Part shown: in pieces, positions 11,468 to 25,219 of the stretch | Position numbering within the stretch: position 1 is the first letter of the stretch | How the letters are laid out: each line of letters opens with the position of its first letter | Assembly: GCF_000165425.1 (NCBI RefSeq) | Contig: NW_001799621.1 | Location: 124,001-188,000, forward strand | Direction of reading: 5' to 3' | DNA from: Paramecium tetraurelia | Taxonomy: Eukaryota; Ciliophora; Oligohymenophorea; Peniculida; Parameciidae | DNA length: 64,000 bases | The notes under the pieces: model-generated | What the model saw: only the letters and a program-made list of their open reading frames with translations | Database searches by the model: none | Told to the model about the DNA's origin: nothing | Position numbers and translations under genes: made by a program

Positions 11468-13013
11468 ATGGAGAAGTACAGAAGGATAAGGAAGATTGGA
11501 AAGGGAAATTTTGGAGATGTTTGGTTGGTGGAAGATAACAAAGGGAGAGTAATTCAAAATTAATATTTAATAGTAATATGCTATGAAAAGAATAGATTTG
11601 CAATTTGATACCGTGGATCCTCAAAATGAAGTCAACATTATGAAAGTTCTCAAGCATCCCAACATAATCAAGTTTTATGATTCCTTCGAACATAATGACA
11701 AATTGTGCATTATCATGGAATACGCCAAAAATTGTAAGAGTCTCGACCATATCTAAGCTGATCTTTCAATATACATTAAAACTAAATAGCCAGACATCCT
11801 GAACTATTTTACTCAATTATGTTTGGGAGTCCAATATTTGCATTAACAACAAATAGTTCACAGGGATATTAAATTGAGGAATGTCTTCATTACTGATGAT
11901 GGAATTGTATGTATTTAGACTTAATCCTTTCATAGATTAAATTGGGTGATTTCAGTATCTCGAAAAAATTGATCGATCTCTCTACTAATACAACTTTAGG
12001 TAAGTTAGATTATGTAAATAAGGAACTCCATACTATTTGTCTCCTGAAATTTGTCAATCCAAAAACTACAATTCCAAAACTGATATCTGGAATTTGGGCT
12101 GTTTATTATACGAGTTATGCACACAACAAAAGCCATTTCAAGGAGATTCCCTTCCTGCCATTCTTAATACTATTATCAATGGCCAAACTCCTCAATTGAA
12201 CGAAGCTTTTCCCAAGTTCTATTAAGATATCCTCAATGGCACTCTGCAGAAAAATCCAGATCTTCGACCAGATATAGAACAACTGCTCAATATCCCTTAA
12301 ATTAAAGAAGAACAAATCAAACTGTAAGTGCTTTATAAAAGTAAAGGACTATTAAATAAAAGGATATGTCCTATTGAATGTCCAGGCTTTGATGAAAAAT
12401 AATCAGACAAACCAATTCTCACCAAAGATATGGCTAAGATCCTTAAATAATCCATTACTCCTCAATATCGATAAACCTAATTGGGATTGTAAAACATATT
12501 CTCAGAATGTGTCTCACCAAATAACAATTACTGCTAAGTTCAGAAAAAGCCATACAAAAAGATTATGACCATTAATACTTAATTAGACGAAAAAGTAGAA
12601 TAGGAAATCACACAAAAGAAACCCTCTTTTGCCAAATTGCTTTTCAATCCCAAAACACCTACATCCCCAAATAGAAATATATTATTGGCAGACTTCTTGA
12701 AAAATAAGTTAGGATAGGAAGTATTTTAGAGGATGAAGGATTTGCTAGAGAACAGCAAAGATCCTATATAATTATTGGAGAATCGAGAAGAAATGATGCA
12801 AATTTTAGGGGAATAAAATTTAGATTGCATCAAAGTATTTCAATAATGTAATTTTAATAGATATTTAAAATACTAATATGTAACAGTATGACTCCCCCAA
12901 GTAGTCATTTTAGAACAATGAGTGCTTCCTATCAATTCATTACTTAGAGAATTAAAACAGTCAATAGTCATGAGAATAATCTTCAAACATCTGCATGGGA
13001 TGAATAGTTTTGA
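11468..13013 (+). CDS. NIMA-related (NEK) Ser/Thr protein kinase
   Basis: Kinase of the NEK family, common in ciliates and tied to cilia and cell cycle. Five exons with introns of 25, 29, 23 and 26 bases give 480 residues. Catalytic domain at the N-terminus: RKIGKGNFGDVWLVED (Gly loop), YAMKRID (VAIK Lys), NEVNIMKVLKHPNIIKFYD (C-helix Glu), IVHRDIKLRNVFI (HRD; the usual KxxN is KLRN), KLGDFSISKKL in place of DFG, and GTPYYLSPEICQ. The DFG glycine is Ser but the metal-binding Asp is kept, so activity is plausible. The C-terminal 200 residues are hydrophilic and unrecognised. Confidence 0.9.
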
Positions 13014-13132
13014 TTATAATATAGCTTCTAATATTATATATAAAGCAATTTTGATGAAAATTATCTCATGAATTATTATTATTGTTGTTATTTAATTTTT
13101 GTATTGCTTATATTTACTGAGTATTTTTTGAT

Positions 13133-13810
13133 TCAAAAGTATTTATCATATGAGAATTTCCTTAACTAGATGCAACCTAATTTTAAGTCAATTTTTATGT
13201 GGGTTCTAATGACGTAATCAAGACATTCTTTTTATTAATTAATTATGATTACATCATTCTCAATAAGACTTTCGATCGCTTGACCTTTCTTGAAGCTTTT
13301 CTTCTTTTTATACCCAATCAATACTTGTATAATAACAACTATTGTGCAGGTAGTATATTAAATTATTCGAGATATCTGTTTTAATCTATACCAATCAGAG
13401 TCGTGTGGATCAATAATGGGCACCTTTCCATTCCCTAATTTCTGTATTTTCATAAACATACCATTATTGTCTAATAAGGCGTGAGAAATTTGAGTTATGG
13501 CTGAATATAACAAAACTAAAATAGCTAGAATTAAAAGACTTGTTAAATAGTAAATATATTAACATAATACGAGGGAATTACACATGTCTACTTTTTGGTT
13601 TAAATTGATACAGGTAACCTTCCATAATTATTAAACAAATAAACACTCCAGACTACATGCATCATATTTAATTATTACACAGCTCATTATAAAGTAGTTT
13701 GTAAACCTACTACTATCATCATCTAAATCTAATATTATTGCTATTAAACTGCAGCACAGTCCTAGAATTAGTACCATTAAGGTAAAAATTGTGATTTTGA
13801 TTAAATTCAT
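13133..13810 (-). CDS. Small multi-span membrane protein, 225 aa
   Basis: Unrecognised membrane protein in one open frame, ATG at 13810 to TGA at 13133-13135. An N-terminal hydrophobic segment (LMVLILGLCCSLIAIIL) is followed by a cysteine-rich loop (CVIIKYDACSLECLF; VDMCNSLVLC), a second span (YYLTSLLILAILVLLYSA), a soluble loop and a third (TCTIVVIIQVLIGY) with a basic tail (KKKKSFKKGQ). Cysteines flanking the first loop suggest disulfides outside the cytosol. A frame upstream of 13810 is also open, so the true start could be earlier. No family is assigned. Confidence 0.55.
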
Positions 13811-14627
13811 AATTATAATCTTATAAAAATTATTCGATTAACAATTATCATTACCCTAATTCATCTATATATCTGCCACCAATTGGCACCTCCAAATCCT
13901 CCTGTATATCAATAAGGTCATAAAATCCATATTGCCAGATTAAACATATAAATTCTAATCTTCAAAATAGTAATTTCAAATCAGCTTAACTTTAATAAGG
14001 AAACAATCAAAATAAGAATACAATAATGAAATTAAGAATGGAATCGTAGTAGGTGTTAAAAAATAAAATCCCAATTATTTAATATTAAAATATTTATACT
14101 TATTACTCTAAAATAAACAAATTTTCATTGCAATTCTACTTTGAATTTTCAGGTGATCTTGGTTAACAGAATTTTAAGTTTTAAAATCAGAATTGTATAT
14201 CACTTTCCATTTAAAATTTTGTGACAAATTAATTAATGATTCTTTTTATTTTTAGAAGTTGATTATCAAAGAGACAATAAAATTGTATGACTGCTAACTA
14301 CTCGTCTTTCAAAAACTTTGTTTACTCTAAATTCTATTTGTTTATAAATTATAATTTTCAATCAGAAATATTTATATATTTAATGAAAATTAATTAGTAA
14401 GAAATTACAAAATTTATGTTTAAATAGTTTATTTAGAGTTTTGCGATTACATTTTTCAATCAGAATTTGGGGATTTAGGAACTATAATGATTAAAAGAGA
14501 GGAATTTTGGATTGGTTAAATTTGATTCAAAAAAAAAAGTATAGATAAATTTATCACCTTATCACAAATTTTTCATTATAAAAATCCCACTGAATCCTGT
14601 GTTCATATAAATAAATATTCAAATATA
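13811..14627. other. Gap between divergent genes, with a possible small minus-strand gene
   Basis: About 800 AT-rich bases between two divergent genes. On the minus strand, 13848-14128 has coding-like pieces: an ATG at 14128 starting MKICLFQSNKYKYF, a hydrophobic run (TIPFLISLLYSYFDCFL), and in another frame GFYDLIDIQEDLEVPIGG ending at TGA 13848-13850. I could not join these with introns of normal size, so no gene is called. The part from 14130 to 14627 shows only AT-rich, low-complexity sequence and serves as promoter for the USP7-like gene. Confidence 0.4.
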
Positions 14628-17600
14628 ATGATTGTTGATGATGCTCCAATATTAATTGAAGAAATTGCATAACCTATGGATTAAGAGGCATTTTTATCAG
14701 AGGAATATGAAATGCCTGGCAATAAATCATGTAGATTGGCGATATTTCCTCCCCATTTTTATTTTGGACTCGAAGATAAAAGAAATGCAATAAATTATAT
14801 TGCTCATGCAAAGGATGGAATTGAGTTCAAAATATAAATAGGATTTGAAATCAAGGATGGAAATGCTTCAATTCTAGTGATTTGCAGCGCCTTGAATGAA
14901 ATACTTGACTAATCGTAATATCTAAATAGTTTAATATAGGAAAATTTATAAATTATCTAGTACGATATTTTGTAAGAAAAACAAAAAATTAAAAGACGTT
15001 AAATTGGAGGCAAAGGAGGTTAGCATAAGAATACCATTGACTTAGAAATAAAAAGATGTTTAGTTTTGTTTAATGAATGAAATTTCAATTGAAGTTGCAC
15101 CAAAATATAACAGTCGTGATGAAGTAGGCTTTACCGGAATTATCAATAATGCTGCCACATGCTATATGAATAGTGTATTCTAAATATTATTCAATTTGGG
15201 CATATTCTAGAAGCTTGTATATTCTATAGAATCTGAATAACATAATCAATTTCCATGCACTGTATTTAATTTATTAACATTTTAGTTATAATCCTTGTTT
15301 TATAATCTGAAACATAGTAAAATAGCAATATCAACTCAGGATATAATCAAATCATTCAAGTGGGATGTTGATTAATAGGCAATCCAATAAGATGTTTAAG
15401 AATTCATTATGGAATTATTAAAAGCATTAGGAACTAAAGCTCCCTAGATAGAAAACGAAATCAATCACTTATTCTAGGGTGTACTTGAGAATCACATTAA
15501 AAATCAAATATTTGATAACAAGAATTAAGAATAATTTATGGATATTTAACTTAATATTACAAATTCGTTAAGAGAGTCTCTTGATATGTTTGTTGAAAAT
15601 GAACCATTAGATGCTTATATTCATGAAGAATTTGGTAAGTAAGAAGCAATAAAGTTCCATAAATTCAAGAAATTACCTCCTATTTTACTCATTAATCTAA
15701 AAAGATATTAATTTGATGGATAAGGATTTACTAAAATACATGATAGTTTCTAGTATGACAACATAATCAATTGTAAAGACTATTTAATAGATGAGGAAGA
15801 TAAATTCTATGAATTGTATGCAGTATTAGTTCATAGAGGAGAAGCAATAAATCATGGCCATTATTACTGTTACATAAAACCATTCTTTCAATCTTAATAA
15901 TGGTTTAAATTTGATGATAAGTTTGTTACTAGAGCCACACAAAAAGAGGTATTTCAGAATAACTTTGGAGGACAATACTAACTGCCCGAATACAATGAAG
16001 ATTTAGGTGAAGTTATTGTTGAAAATAAAAATAATCCAGAAACAGCTTATATGTTAGTGTATTTGGAGAAAAACAATCCAGATCTCTTGAATTAACCGGA
16101 TAAATATCCTGAGTGGATTTTACAACAGGAATAGAAGATCAATGATTTGTAATTTGAATAAAAGAACTATATCTCAACCTATCTATTCTCTATAAATCAT
16201 TTGAATTTGAATTAGAAATAATAAATTAAATCAGGAATTATATTCCATAGATAAGCATCTAATTAATCAATCGATTTTAATGCAGTTGAAGAATTTTTTG
16301 ATTAGTATACTACTCCTTTGCTTGTACCAAAAACAATTACTATACAGTAGATCATTGATTAATTATGCGATAAGATTAATATCAATAAAAATAATGCTCA
16401 TTTGCTCATTTATAGAATCACTCAACTTAAACCAAATTTAGAATCAGTAGTATTAATGTCACATCAAAAATAATTAACGTTTTATTTGGCAAATAAATGT
16501 TATCAAATGGGTTTGATGTTGATTTCAACTAATCCTGAGGATTAACAATTAATCAATAATTATTTAGGTTTGGATAAGATTAAACTGGAATAGACTCAGT
16601 AAAATGTAAAAAATGTAAAAGAACAGAAAGTTAATGATAATAAATTAATCATTTTTGTTAAGACTGTGAATAACTTGGTTGTTTCATTTAAATAAGTCCT
16701 ACTTTTTAATAAGGAGGAGAATATGGAAAATTTTATAATGAATGAATTCAATCAAGAACTTAAAGTCAATGTGTTATATTAAAATGACGGTATGCAAATC
16801 AAATAATCTAGCAAATTTAAAAACACAGAATACTATTAAGTATATTTGGATTACGAATATAAATTTTAGGCTAAAATCTTTGAAATTGAAAACATGAAGG
16901 AAGTATTAATCAGAGTTGTAAATGAAAATCAATGCATTTCTTAATTATTTAATAAAAATGACTCTGCTCAACACCTTTTGGAATATTTAGCTTAATTAGA
17001 AGATTGTCATCCTGATAACATATAGATTAAATATAAAGATAGAAAAGGCAATTATTAAGTACTGCAATAACAAATAATGATCGATGAAATCATTCAATAT
17101 GATAACAGTATAGCTTATAAACAGACTGTAGTTCCAGTTGGAGCAATGAAAGAATAAATAAGCTTTCAAGTTGATAATTAAACTTACATAATTCAAAAAA
17201 GTATGAGCTTTGGAGAATTTATGGAGTAAGAAAATCTTAAGGAAACAGTTCCTTTATTAACATCTAAAAAAGATTAGAAGGCAGCTTGGGTTTTATTGGA
17301 TCAAAATGCCAAGATATCAAAGACAATATCCAAGTATAACCTAAAGTTTGTTAAACCACTAATGTTAGGCAATGATATTTATGTAATATGCTTTTTGTAG
17401 AGTGTGGAAATAATTTTACTATGCAATCCATTGATAGTGTCGATATAAAAAACTTGTACTGCAGCATGAACTAATAAATTATATTATTGAAAATGTAAGT
17501 TTGAATCCAATAACTTATAAAACTCAATAAATCTAGATTAGTTAAGATGGTATATACAGCACTGAAGATTAGAAAACTTAAAAATTTGATTTACAATTAA

Positions 17601-17758
17601 GGATTAAAATAAATAATTAAGAAATCTCTTAAGATATAGCTGTGCAAATAGGTTCTTTATTGTCTGAGGAAAAATAATTAACACTTGTGATGACATTTTT
17701 GACCATCAGAGACACTAAGAATGATAAACTCAGATAAAAAGGTGTGCAAATTCTATGA
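14628..17758 (+). CDS. USP7 (HAUSP)-like ubiquitin-specific protease
   Basis: Cysteine protease that removes ubiquitin from target proteins. Introns at 14915-14939, 17383-17402 and a 26-base one near 17440 give 1019 residues, close to human USP7 (1102). A weak MATH-like N-terminal part leads into the USP domain: GFTGIINNAATCYMNSVFQ holds the catalytic Cys, PPILLINLKRYQFDG follows, and LYAVLVHRGEAINHGHYYCY holds the catalytic His. EDKFYELYAVLVH and WFKFDDKFVTRATQKEV match USP7 order (KWCKFDDDVVSRCTKEEA). The C-terminal half aligns in outline with the USP7 ubiquitin-like domains. The usual NxGxTCYMN has become NNAATCYMN, with Cys, Asn and Met kept. The last two introns are the least certain part. 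Confidence 0.88.
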
Positions 17759-17826
17759 ATTAATTATAATATATCTTAGAAATATACCTTAATAAAATCA
17801 TGTTTATGTCAGATATCTTATGTTTC

Positions 17827-18798
17827 TCATCCATTAATTATAAACCCAGGAATTGGAGATTGATTAAATTATTATTAAGCAATAACAATCTAATCAATTA
17901 GATCAATCTGTTTATCCAAAAATTTCAAGAATTGTTAATTTTCTCCTTATTTTCCAGTATACATATATGTACTAAAGCCTTCATCTGATAATGGCTTTAG
18001 ACTTATTGTATAGGTGACACCTTTTTTGAGTAATATTGACTTATATAGCATGATTTCATAGGGCTATTCCATTTATTTAAGTTTTTAATGATCTAAATAT
18101 ATTTCCTAAGTGTAATAATAGGATGATAAATCAAGACCTTCATGAATAGAGAACTACAGACGATGAATATCCTTTTGACAATTTAGTTGTTTACCATCAG
18201 CATTGACTCCTGTAAATAATTATGCATGAAGAATTCCATTTAATTCAAAACTAGATTTACAGAGGAATGGTTCTGCAAATCCTTAATTCTTCTTGAAAGT
18301 AAAAGTCTTAAATTTATCTCCGCTCTTCGCTATAGTTTAATGCTTCCAAATTTGTTGCACTGTATAATTATTTTAAACTACTACTGCATTTTACCCCATT
18401 ATCATTGGTTTAATAACGTTAATATTCAGATTAAATTATTATATTATCTCCTTTAATTTCATGATTACTGGTGATATTTACAATATTTTGAACATATCAG
18501 GCTTAATATATTCCAATTTATTATTCTTTGTAGAAAGAATATTTTTTAGTGAATGTGATGCCAAGTTATTAAATTGATTCTCGAATGTTATAATATCATT
18601 ATTAAAGTAAATTTGTTGGTATTCTTCTAACTTATACGCTTCTCTTAATTTTAAGCCTTCTTGAATTTTTAGATTGATTAATTTCTCAATTTCATCAGTT
18701 TCTTTATTAACTTAATTCCTAAGCTATTAAACCATTTACAATAATTGCTAATATTGATTAAAATCATCACCATCTAACTTGTATTCATAATAGTTCAT
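17827..18798 (-). CDS. Coiled-coil protein with a C-terminal beta-rich domain, 323 aa
   Basis: One uninterrupted frame of 324 codons, ATG at 18798 to TGA at 17827-17829. Residues 1 to about 110 are helical and coiled-coil-like (QLRNQVNKETDEIEKLINLK). The rest looks beta-rich: FKTFTFKKNQGFAEPFLC, SSFELNGILHAQLFTG, YEIMLYKSILLKKGVTYTI. The order resembles, weakly, PHR-type domains found next to B-box or BTB modules, with an outer strand, a central capped sheet and a final G-x-x-Y-x-I strand. I would not assign a function on this. Its 3' end faces the USP7-like gene 68 bases away. Confidence 0.6.
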
Positions 18799-19351
18799 TT
18801 TAAAGTTGAATAAATAATAATAAATTCTTTATTAAATTTTATTCTATAACAACTCAAAAATGAAATGAGTATTCATATTAAGATTTAATTTTAGAGAATA
18901 TCTGATTTAAATCTATTATGAACAGACTGTTTGTAGTTATCAAAACTATATTTTTCCAATTATAGGGATATTCTATAAAATAAGAATTATATTTCTGAAA
19001 TAAAAAGTAATTTCAAAATGATTTTCATTTTATTAAGCCTTTCTATTTCATAAAGTCTTCTTCTAATTAAATTATAACAGAATTAGTTGAAAGATAAATT
19101 ATTTTCAATGAGTAAAAATTTTCACTCTATTAGTCTAAGTTCATATATATCTATTGAATTGATTTCTACTTCTTTGGATTACTTAATAGAATTTATGTAG
19201 ATCATAGACAACAATTAAGCATATTGGTTGTAAAAAGTATACATCCCAATTTAAAGTAATCAGAAAGATTAGAAAGAAAATTAATAAATGAAAACTTTTC
19301 TGTACTTATAAAGATTAGCAAATCAAATGTACAAAAATAAAATTAAAATTA
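18799..19351. other. Gap between divergent genes with a possible short secreted ORF
   Basis: About 550 AT-rich bases between divergent starts. The plus strand has an ATG at 19018 opening a frame that begins MIFILLSLSISQSLLLIKL, like a signal peptide, and stays open to TGA at 19414-19416, past the kinase start at 19352. If real, it would be a short secreted protein ending earlier through an intron I cannot place, or an upstream ORF of the kinase transcript. It may also be chance. No other structure was seen. Confidence 0.3.
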
Positions 19352-20765
<1,414 letters not shown>

Positions 20766-20804
20766 TATTTAAATAATTAACATGAATTTAGAAAACCTAT
20801 TATT

Positions 20805-22040
20805 TCAATCAATTTTGACTTTCTTACTTGCATCTTCCTTGGGTTCTTCCTCTTCTTCTTCTTTTTATTTTTCTTAAACGTTTTCTTGATTATTTTGTTA
20901 TACTACAGGGTTTTATTGTTGTTATTCAATGACTTCGACTCTCCTTCTTGCATTTCCAAAGTTCCCCAATTAAATTATTTATCTTTCTTCTTAAATAGGT
21001 TATTGAGTGAACTATTATTACTACACTTATTATTATTCAATAAGTTGTGCTTTATTCAACATTTCCTCACGTGCTCTCTTCCATTCCTCTGTTTGAATCT
21101 CTTTCCATGCTATATTTGTATCTTCTACTTTGTCATAAAGCATTGATAAAACTTGTTTCAATTCTTTAGTATCTTCATTGTCTAAAAACGATATTTTAAG
21201 ATGTTCTCTTTCATAAGCATCTTGAAGAGTAATCTATGTATATTAAAATGTCATACTTGTTTTTATTCTTTGTTTTGTAATTTGCAAAGGTGATTTTCTA
21301 ATATTTATAATGCTTTCAAATAAAACCCAAGGGCTTCCTCTTCTTTACCTTCCTTGTAATTGTACAAAGTGACATTTCCCAAGAAGAAGTAGGTCTCAGC
21401 AATGTCTCTGGAGATCTCTTGATTTTCACATTACAATCTCAATTATAAGGATTTTTATAAATTTTCTTAGGCATCATCGAATTTATCTCTCCATTAATCT
21501 AGCTCTGCAAGTTTTATATAGACCTTTGCTAGATTTCGCATATATTTAAATTCCTGGACTCCCTTATCCTTCTGCGATTAGACTTCCTTCTCTAGTATGA
21601 CTCTAGCAACTTCCAAATTTTCCCATGCAATATGAAAATCATCCAAATCTTCAATGTTCTCATGAGGTTTATTTTCCTACACTTTATGTTCTTCCTCGAT
21701 GTCTCCATCCTCTATTTATTCTCCTTCGTTTTCACTCTAAGTGTCTTCAGGGTCTTAAACACCAAGAGCATTGTTTTCTGCTTCCCTAGTTCTTTAACCA
21801 AATACATCTTGTTGTTCACTGAGTTTCAAAACTATAATTGTTCCATACATGTAGTAATACTATGTAAATCATTAAATATACTTCTGCCATTTCGACTGCT
21901 AATTCATCTTTATAATAAGCTAATGCTTATTGCATTACTCCTTGCATCATGACCTCAGCTTCATTATGTTTCCCCTCATTGAAGAGTTCCTTAGCCTTTC
22001 TGGCTTATTGATTTATGGTTTCAATGTCAACTTAATCCAT
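20805..22040 (-). CDS. NASP: NASP/SHNi-TPR histone H3-H4 chaperone
   Basis: Nuclear chaperone that holds a reserve of H3-H4 (Hif1/Sim3/NASP family). Three exons with introns 21860-21881 and 21234-21256 give 396 residues. TPR 1: QQARKAKELFNEGKHNEAEV; then YYMYGTIIVLKLSEQQDVFG. A long acidic insertion interrupts the TPRs (DPEDTQSENEGEQIEDGDIE), the family hallmark that contacts histones. The SHNi-TPR block follows: LEVARVILEKEV, YIKLAELDQWRDKFDDAQEN, SRDIAETYFFLGNVTLYNYK. The protein ends with a Gln-rich linker, an acidic run and a basic KKVKID nuclear-localisation-like tail. It sits in a window with SPT16, BET, KDM6-like and PIWI genes. Confidence 0.93.
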
Positions 22041-22120
22041 GACTGATTTTTGGCGCTTTTAAATTAATTAATCAAAAATGGGTGCATTTAATATCAGTTC
22101 AAAATATTTATAAATTAGAG

Positions 22121-23268
22121 TCAATTAAATGTTAATTTAAAAAATTCATGTTCTAATGCTTGCTTTGGAGTCAATCTTTTTAATGGTTCTATCACAATCA
22201 AGTTCTCTATTAGATTAAGCAGTTCCTATTAATTTTGTGGGATCAAGGCTTTGAACACCTTCATCAAATTCAATTCTTAAACCATGAATTAATCATCTGG
22301 CCATTTCAAAAAGGAGTCATTCAATTAGTATTCATTGAAGTATTCTCTGGCTTCATTTCTACATTGTTGGATCATCTCTATAGGAATAGGTCCACAATGT
22401 TTTTCAATCATTGCCAAATGATAAAAGTCATTACCTTTTGGTTTGAACAATTATTGGCCTATAATTAATAGATCATCATAAAAACCTGTAAATAATTCGA
22501 CTGCTATGCATCCCATACACCACATGTCACTTAAATTAGTCCATTTGTTTCTAAGAATTACCTCTGGTGCTCTATACTATCTAGTATTAATCAATTGGGA
22601 ATGGCACTCTGTCTAAAAGACTGCTCCTCCAAGATCTATTATTTTTACATGATAATGACCTTCTTTTTTCCTAATTATAGACTAATTAATTTGATTACCC
22701 TTTTTATTATTTGTCTATTAGTAGAATGTTTTCAGGTTTAAGATCTGTGTGGGTATATCCACTGGCATGCATAAAATCCAATCCTTAGAGACAGTCATAT
22801 AAAATTTCTTAAACGGCTTTCAATTCAAATCCTCCGAAATATTTTCCTCGCATAAAATCATACAAAGATAATCCAAGCTAAAAATTACTATGCCAATCTT
22901 ACATCCTCAAAAACAATGCAATAATTATCCTTGTGACTAAAGGCTTCGTATGCTCTGACAATTTTCTGGTTCCCTGGATGATACTCATTTTGTTAATGAA
23001 TGGTTCTCAGTATTCCATACTCAATCTTGGCACTTTGAATATGTCTCTTGACTGATTTAATGATTTTTATGGCCTTGAAGTCATTCTCTCCTCCATCAAA
23101 CACTCTCACCACTCTTCCAAATGTTCCATCTGAAATCGCCTACACAAATAAATATCTTTAATTGAATATCTCGTCTTTTTATAACTTGTAGTGTTTTTCC
23201 TTTTTTGTTTCCTCTTTCTCCCTTTAATTTTTAATCTTCTCTCTCTCCCTAGACCTACTCCATTCCAT
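22121..23268 (-). CDS. CLK/LAMMER-type dual-specificity protein kinase
   Basis: CMGC kinase of the CLK/LAMMER group, regulators of SR splicing factors. Introns of 25 and 28 bases leave 364 residues. A short basic N-terminus (MEWSRSREREKIKNQREKEE) precedes AISDGTFGRVVRVFDGGEN, FKAIKIIKSVKRHI, YTHTDLKPENILL (HTD instead of HRD, as in CLKs), VKIIDLGGAVFQTECHSQLI (DLG for DFG) and NTRQYRAPEVILRNKW. EPLKRLTPKQALEHEFF closes the domain, close to the CLK C-terminus. The LAMMER signature EHLAMMER itself is not conserved. Active-site Asp and Lys are present. It is separated by 80 bases from NASP on the same strand. Confidence 0.88.
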
Positions 23269-24389
23269 TCAAATGACCAAATAAAAAGTACTTAAGTTAT
23301 TTATCCCATACTCCAAACTATCATCTACTTATAAATTAAAAATCCTGGTTGTTTAGCATAAAATAAATTGTTTTATTTTTTTTTATACATTAATTAATTA
23401 TTTTCCAAAAGCATTTTAATAAATTGTTTTTATTTTTTTATTCATTTTTTACAAAATCATATATATTTTACTTCATTTTTGATGGAATATCATATAAGTA
23501 ACAACTTAAAAACTAGTATTTTAGAGTAATAATCAAAATTTAAGGACTTTGAAATTAATAATGACAGTATATTAATACTTATTCCTCATTTATCATAAAT
23601 ATTTTGTTACCTATAGATTTAAATTGAAAAATTGTTTCCTACTTTTTCAATTATTTAAATAGATTTTTTTTTAATAAATTTTTTATTTCTATTATAAATT
23701 ACAATTATTTCAATTTTTTTAGAAATTAAGTTATTTTTTTCAAGGCATACGATATACTTAGAATATTTTTTATAAAATATAAATTACTTTTTCAAAAAAT
23801 AAAAAAATTAAAATAAATTTTCAAATAAAAAATTTTTTTGTTTTATAAATATATTATTTAATTTTCATAATTAAAATTATATTCTATCTCAAAATATCTT
23901 TAAAAATTATTCATATTTACATAAATATCTCATATTAGATTATAGTTATAAAAAGGAATTTCTCTATTTCAGAACTCTTATTCAGAAAAATTATTCTTCA
24001 AATTAAATCAAAATGCTTTTTTATATACCATCAAATTTCTTAGATTAAAAGGAAACCAATAATTAATTTAGTTTTCTTTAAAAACTATCCATTTAACAAT
24101 TAACTTATCAATCTTAAACTAACATAAATAACTATTAATTAAGATGATTAGGGTTAGGGTTAGAACCATGGTTTTTCCTTCTAAAGATTGATATTTTGTA
24201 TTTAGATTATGCTATTTCATTTAAGGATTGAGGGTTGTTAATATGTTTTTGAATCTTACGTCATCAGAAATAACATATTATCAAAGAAAGAATATTTAAT
24301 TTAAACATATACATATATTCAATATTCAATCACTATTCTATTGATCATTTATAGTTTAAAATATTAATAAATATTTAAGAAAAAACAAA
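23269..24389. other. Gene-free, very AT-rich intergenic region
   Basis: About 1.1 kb between the divergent starts of the LAMMER kinase and the NET-only gene, the longest stretch without a supported gene. Runs of T and A dominate (for example 23360-23880), with no coding-like frame on either strand. It contains the telomere-like motif listed separately. It may be a bidirectional promoter, a site of variable DNA elimination, or residual non-coding DNA. Confidence 0.6.
24148..24163 (+). repeat. Interstitial telomere-like TTAGGG repeat
   Basis: The sequence TTAGGGTTAGGGTTAG gives two full units plus a partial one of the vertebrate-type telomere repeat. Paramecium telomeres are a mixture of GGGGTT and GGGTTT, so this is not a local telomere or a chromosome end. 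It stands alone in the AT-rich gap and may be a chance or a regulatory box; a shorter CCCTAGGGTTTC lies at 24460-24471 near the start of the next gene. Confidence 0.5.
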
Positions 24390-25110
24390 ATGAATTCCAA
24401 TAATTAGATTGAATTCTACTTGAATTCATAACAAGTGGATTTTATTTAAATGAAATTGCCCTAGGGTTTCTCTTTACACTTGGCTAGTCTAATTCATTAA
24501 AGAGAATAAAGGATTGTAATATTTGCATCTATTATATCAAGTCTAAAAAAGTTTCCAGGTTTGATGCAACTTTCAAGACCCATAAACTGGAATAGACAAG
24601 CCAAGAAGATATAGCACCAAGAAGAGCATAAAGAATACAACCTCAAAAATAAAAGGATAAAAAAGAGCCAGATAATAAACCATAAAAAATTCTGCAAAAA
24701 TAAAAGCATCATTAATATAATTAATAATAATCTTAATAATCGTAGCAATAACAATAACAACAACAATAATAAAGTCCAAAAATTGTGTAATAAATAATAT
24801 TAAATTAAGATCCAAGTTGTAAAAGCAAATGAGTCAATAAGAGAAATTAAACTTAGGGGAAAACATAAAACAATTAAAATATGAATATTTGAGAGGAGTT
24901 TGGGAAATAGTATAAGAGAGTGTCCAAGCAAATGGTGACGATGAAGTAGAATTTGACATTGATGTACTCCCTACTAAAACTGCCAGAAAATTAGAAGCTT
25001 ATGTAACAAGTAGATTGTAATTCTTACTTATTTAATTATTTAGATAAGCAAAAAAACATAAAAATGATGATGAAGAGAAATCCTTAGATCCTGATTCTTC
25101 AGATTAATGA
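24390..25110 (+). CDS. NET-domain protein, BET paralogue without bromodomain
   Basis: Paralogue of the BET-like gene at 10340-11344 that keeps the N-terminal motif and the NET domain only. Four exons (introns 24516-24541, 24819-24841 and a 27-base one near 25017) give 214 residues. N-terminus: KLPQGFSLHLASLIHQREQR matches GYSLLQSNLLKSREQR of the full-length protein, and RRAQRIQPQKQKDK matches KRSQRIAPIQKEQ. Where the bromodomain should be there is a polyglutamine tract made of TAA, TAG and CAA codons (about 24711-24772). The NET domain follows: YEYLRGVWEIVQESV and EVEFDIDVLPTKTARKLEAY. Both end in a Ser/Asp tail. It could compete with the full protein for NET partners. Confidence 0.82.
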
Positions 25111-25219
25111 ATATACATTATCGAAGTTTTTTAAATTACTTTTAATTCCACTTTTATTTGTGATATAACTAATAATATTAACTAATGTAGAATTTATGAA
25201 ATTCTAACTGAATTCTAAC

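Noticed and set aside
21632-21952. 106-codon plus-strand ORF
   Set aside because: Antisense to NASP, which has clear homology and exact splicing on the other strand.
24497-24766. Leucine-rich ORF on the minus strand
   Set aside because: It is the antisense of the polyglutamine tract and flanks in the NET-only gene; CAA/TAA repeats read backwards give Leu runs.
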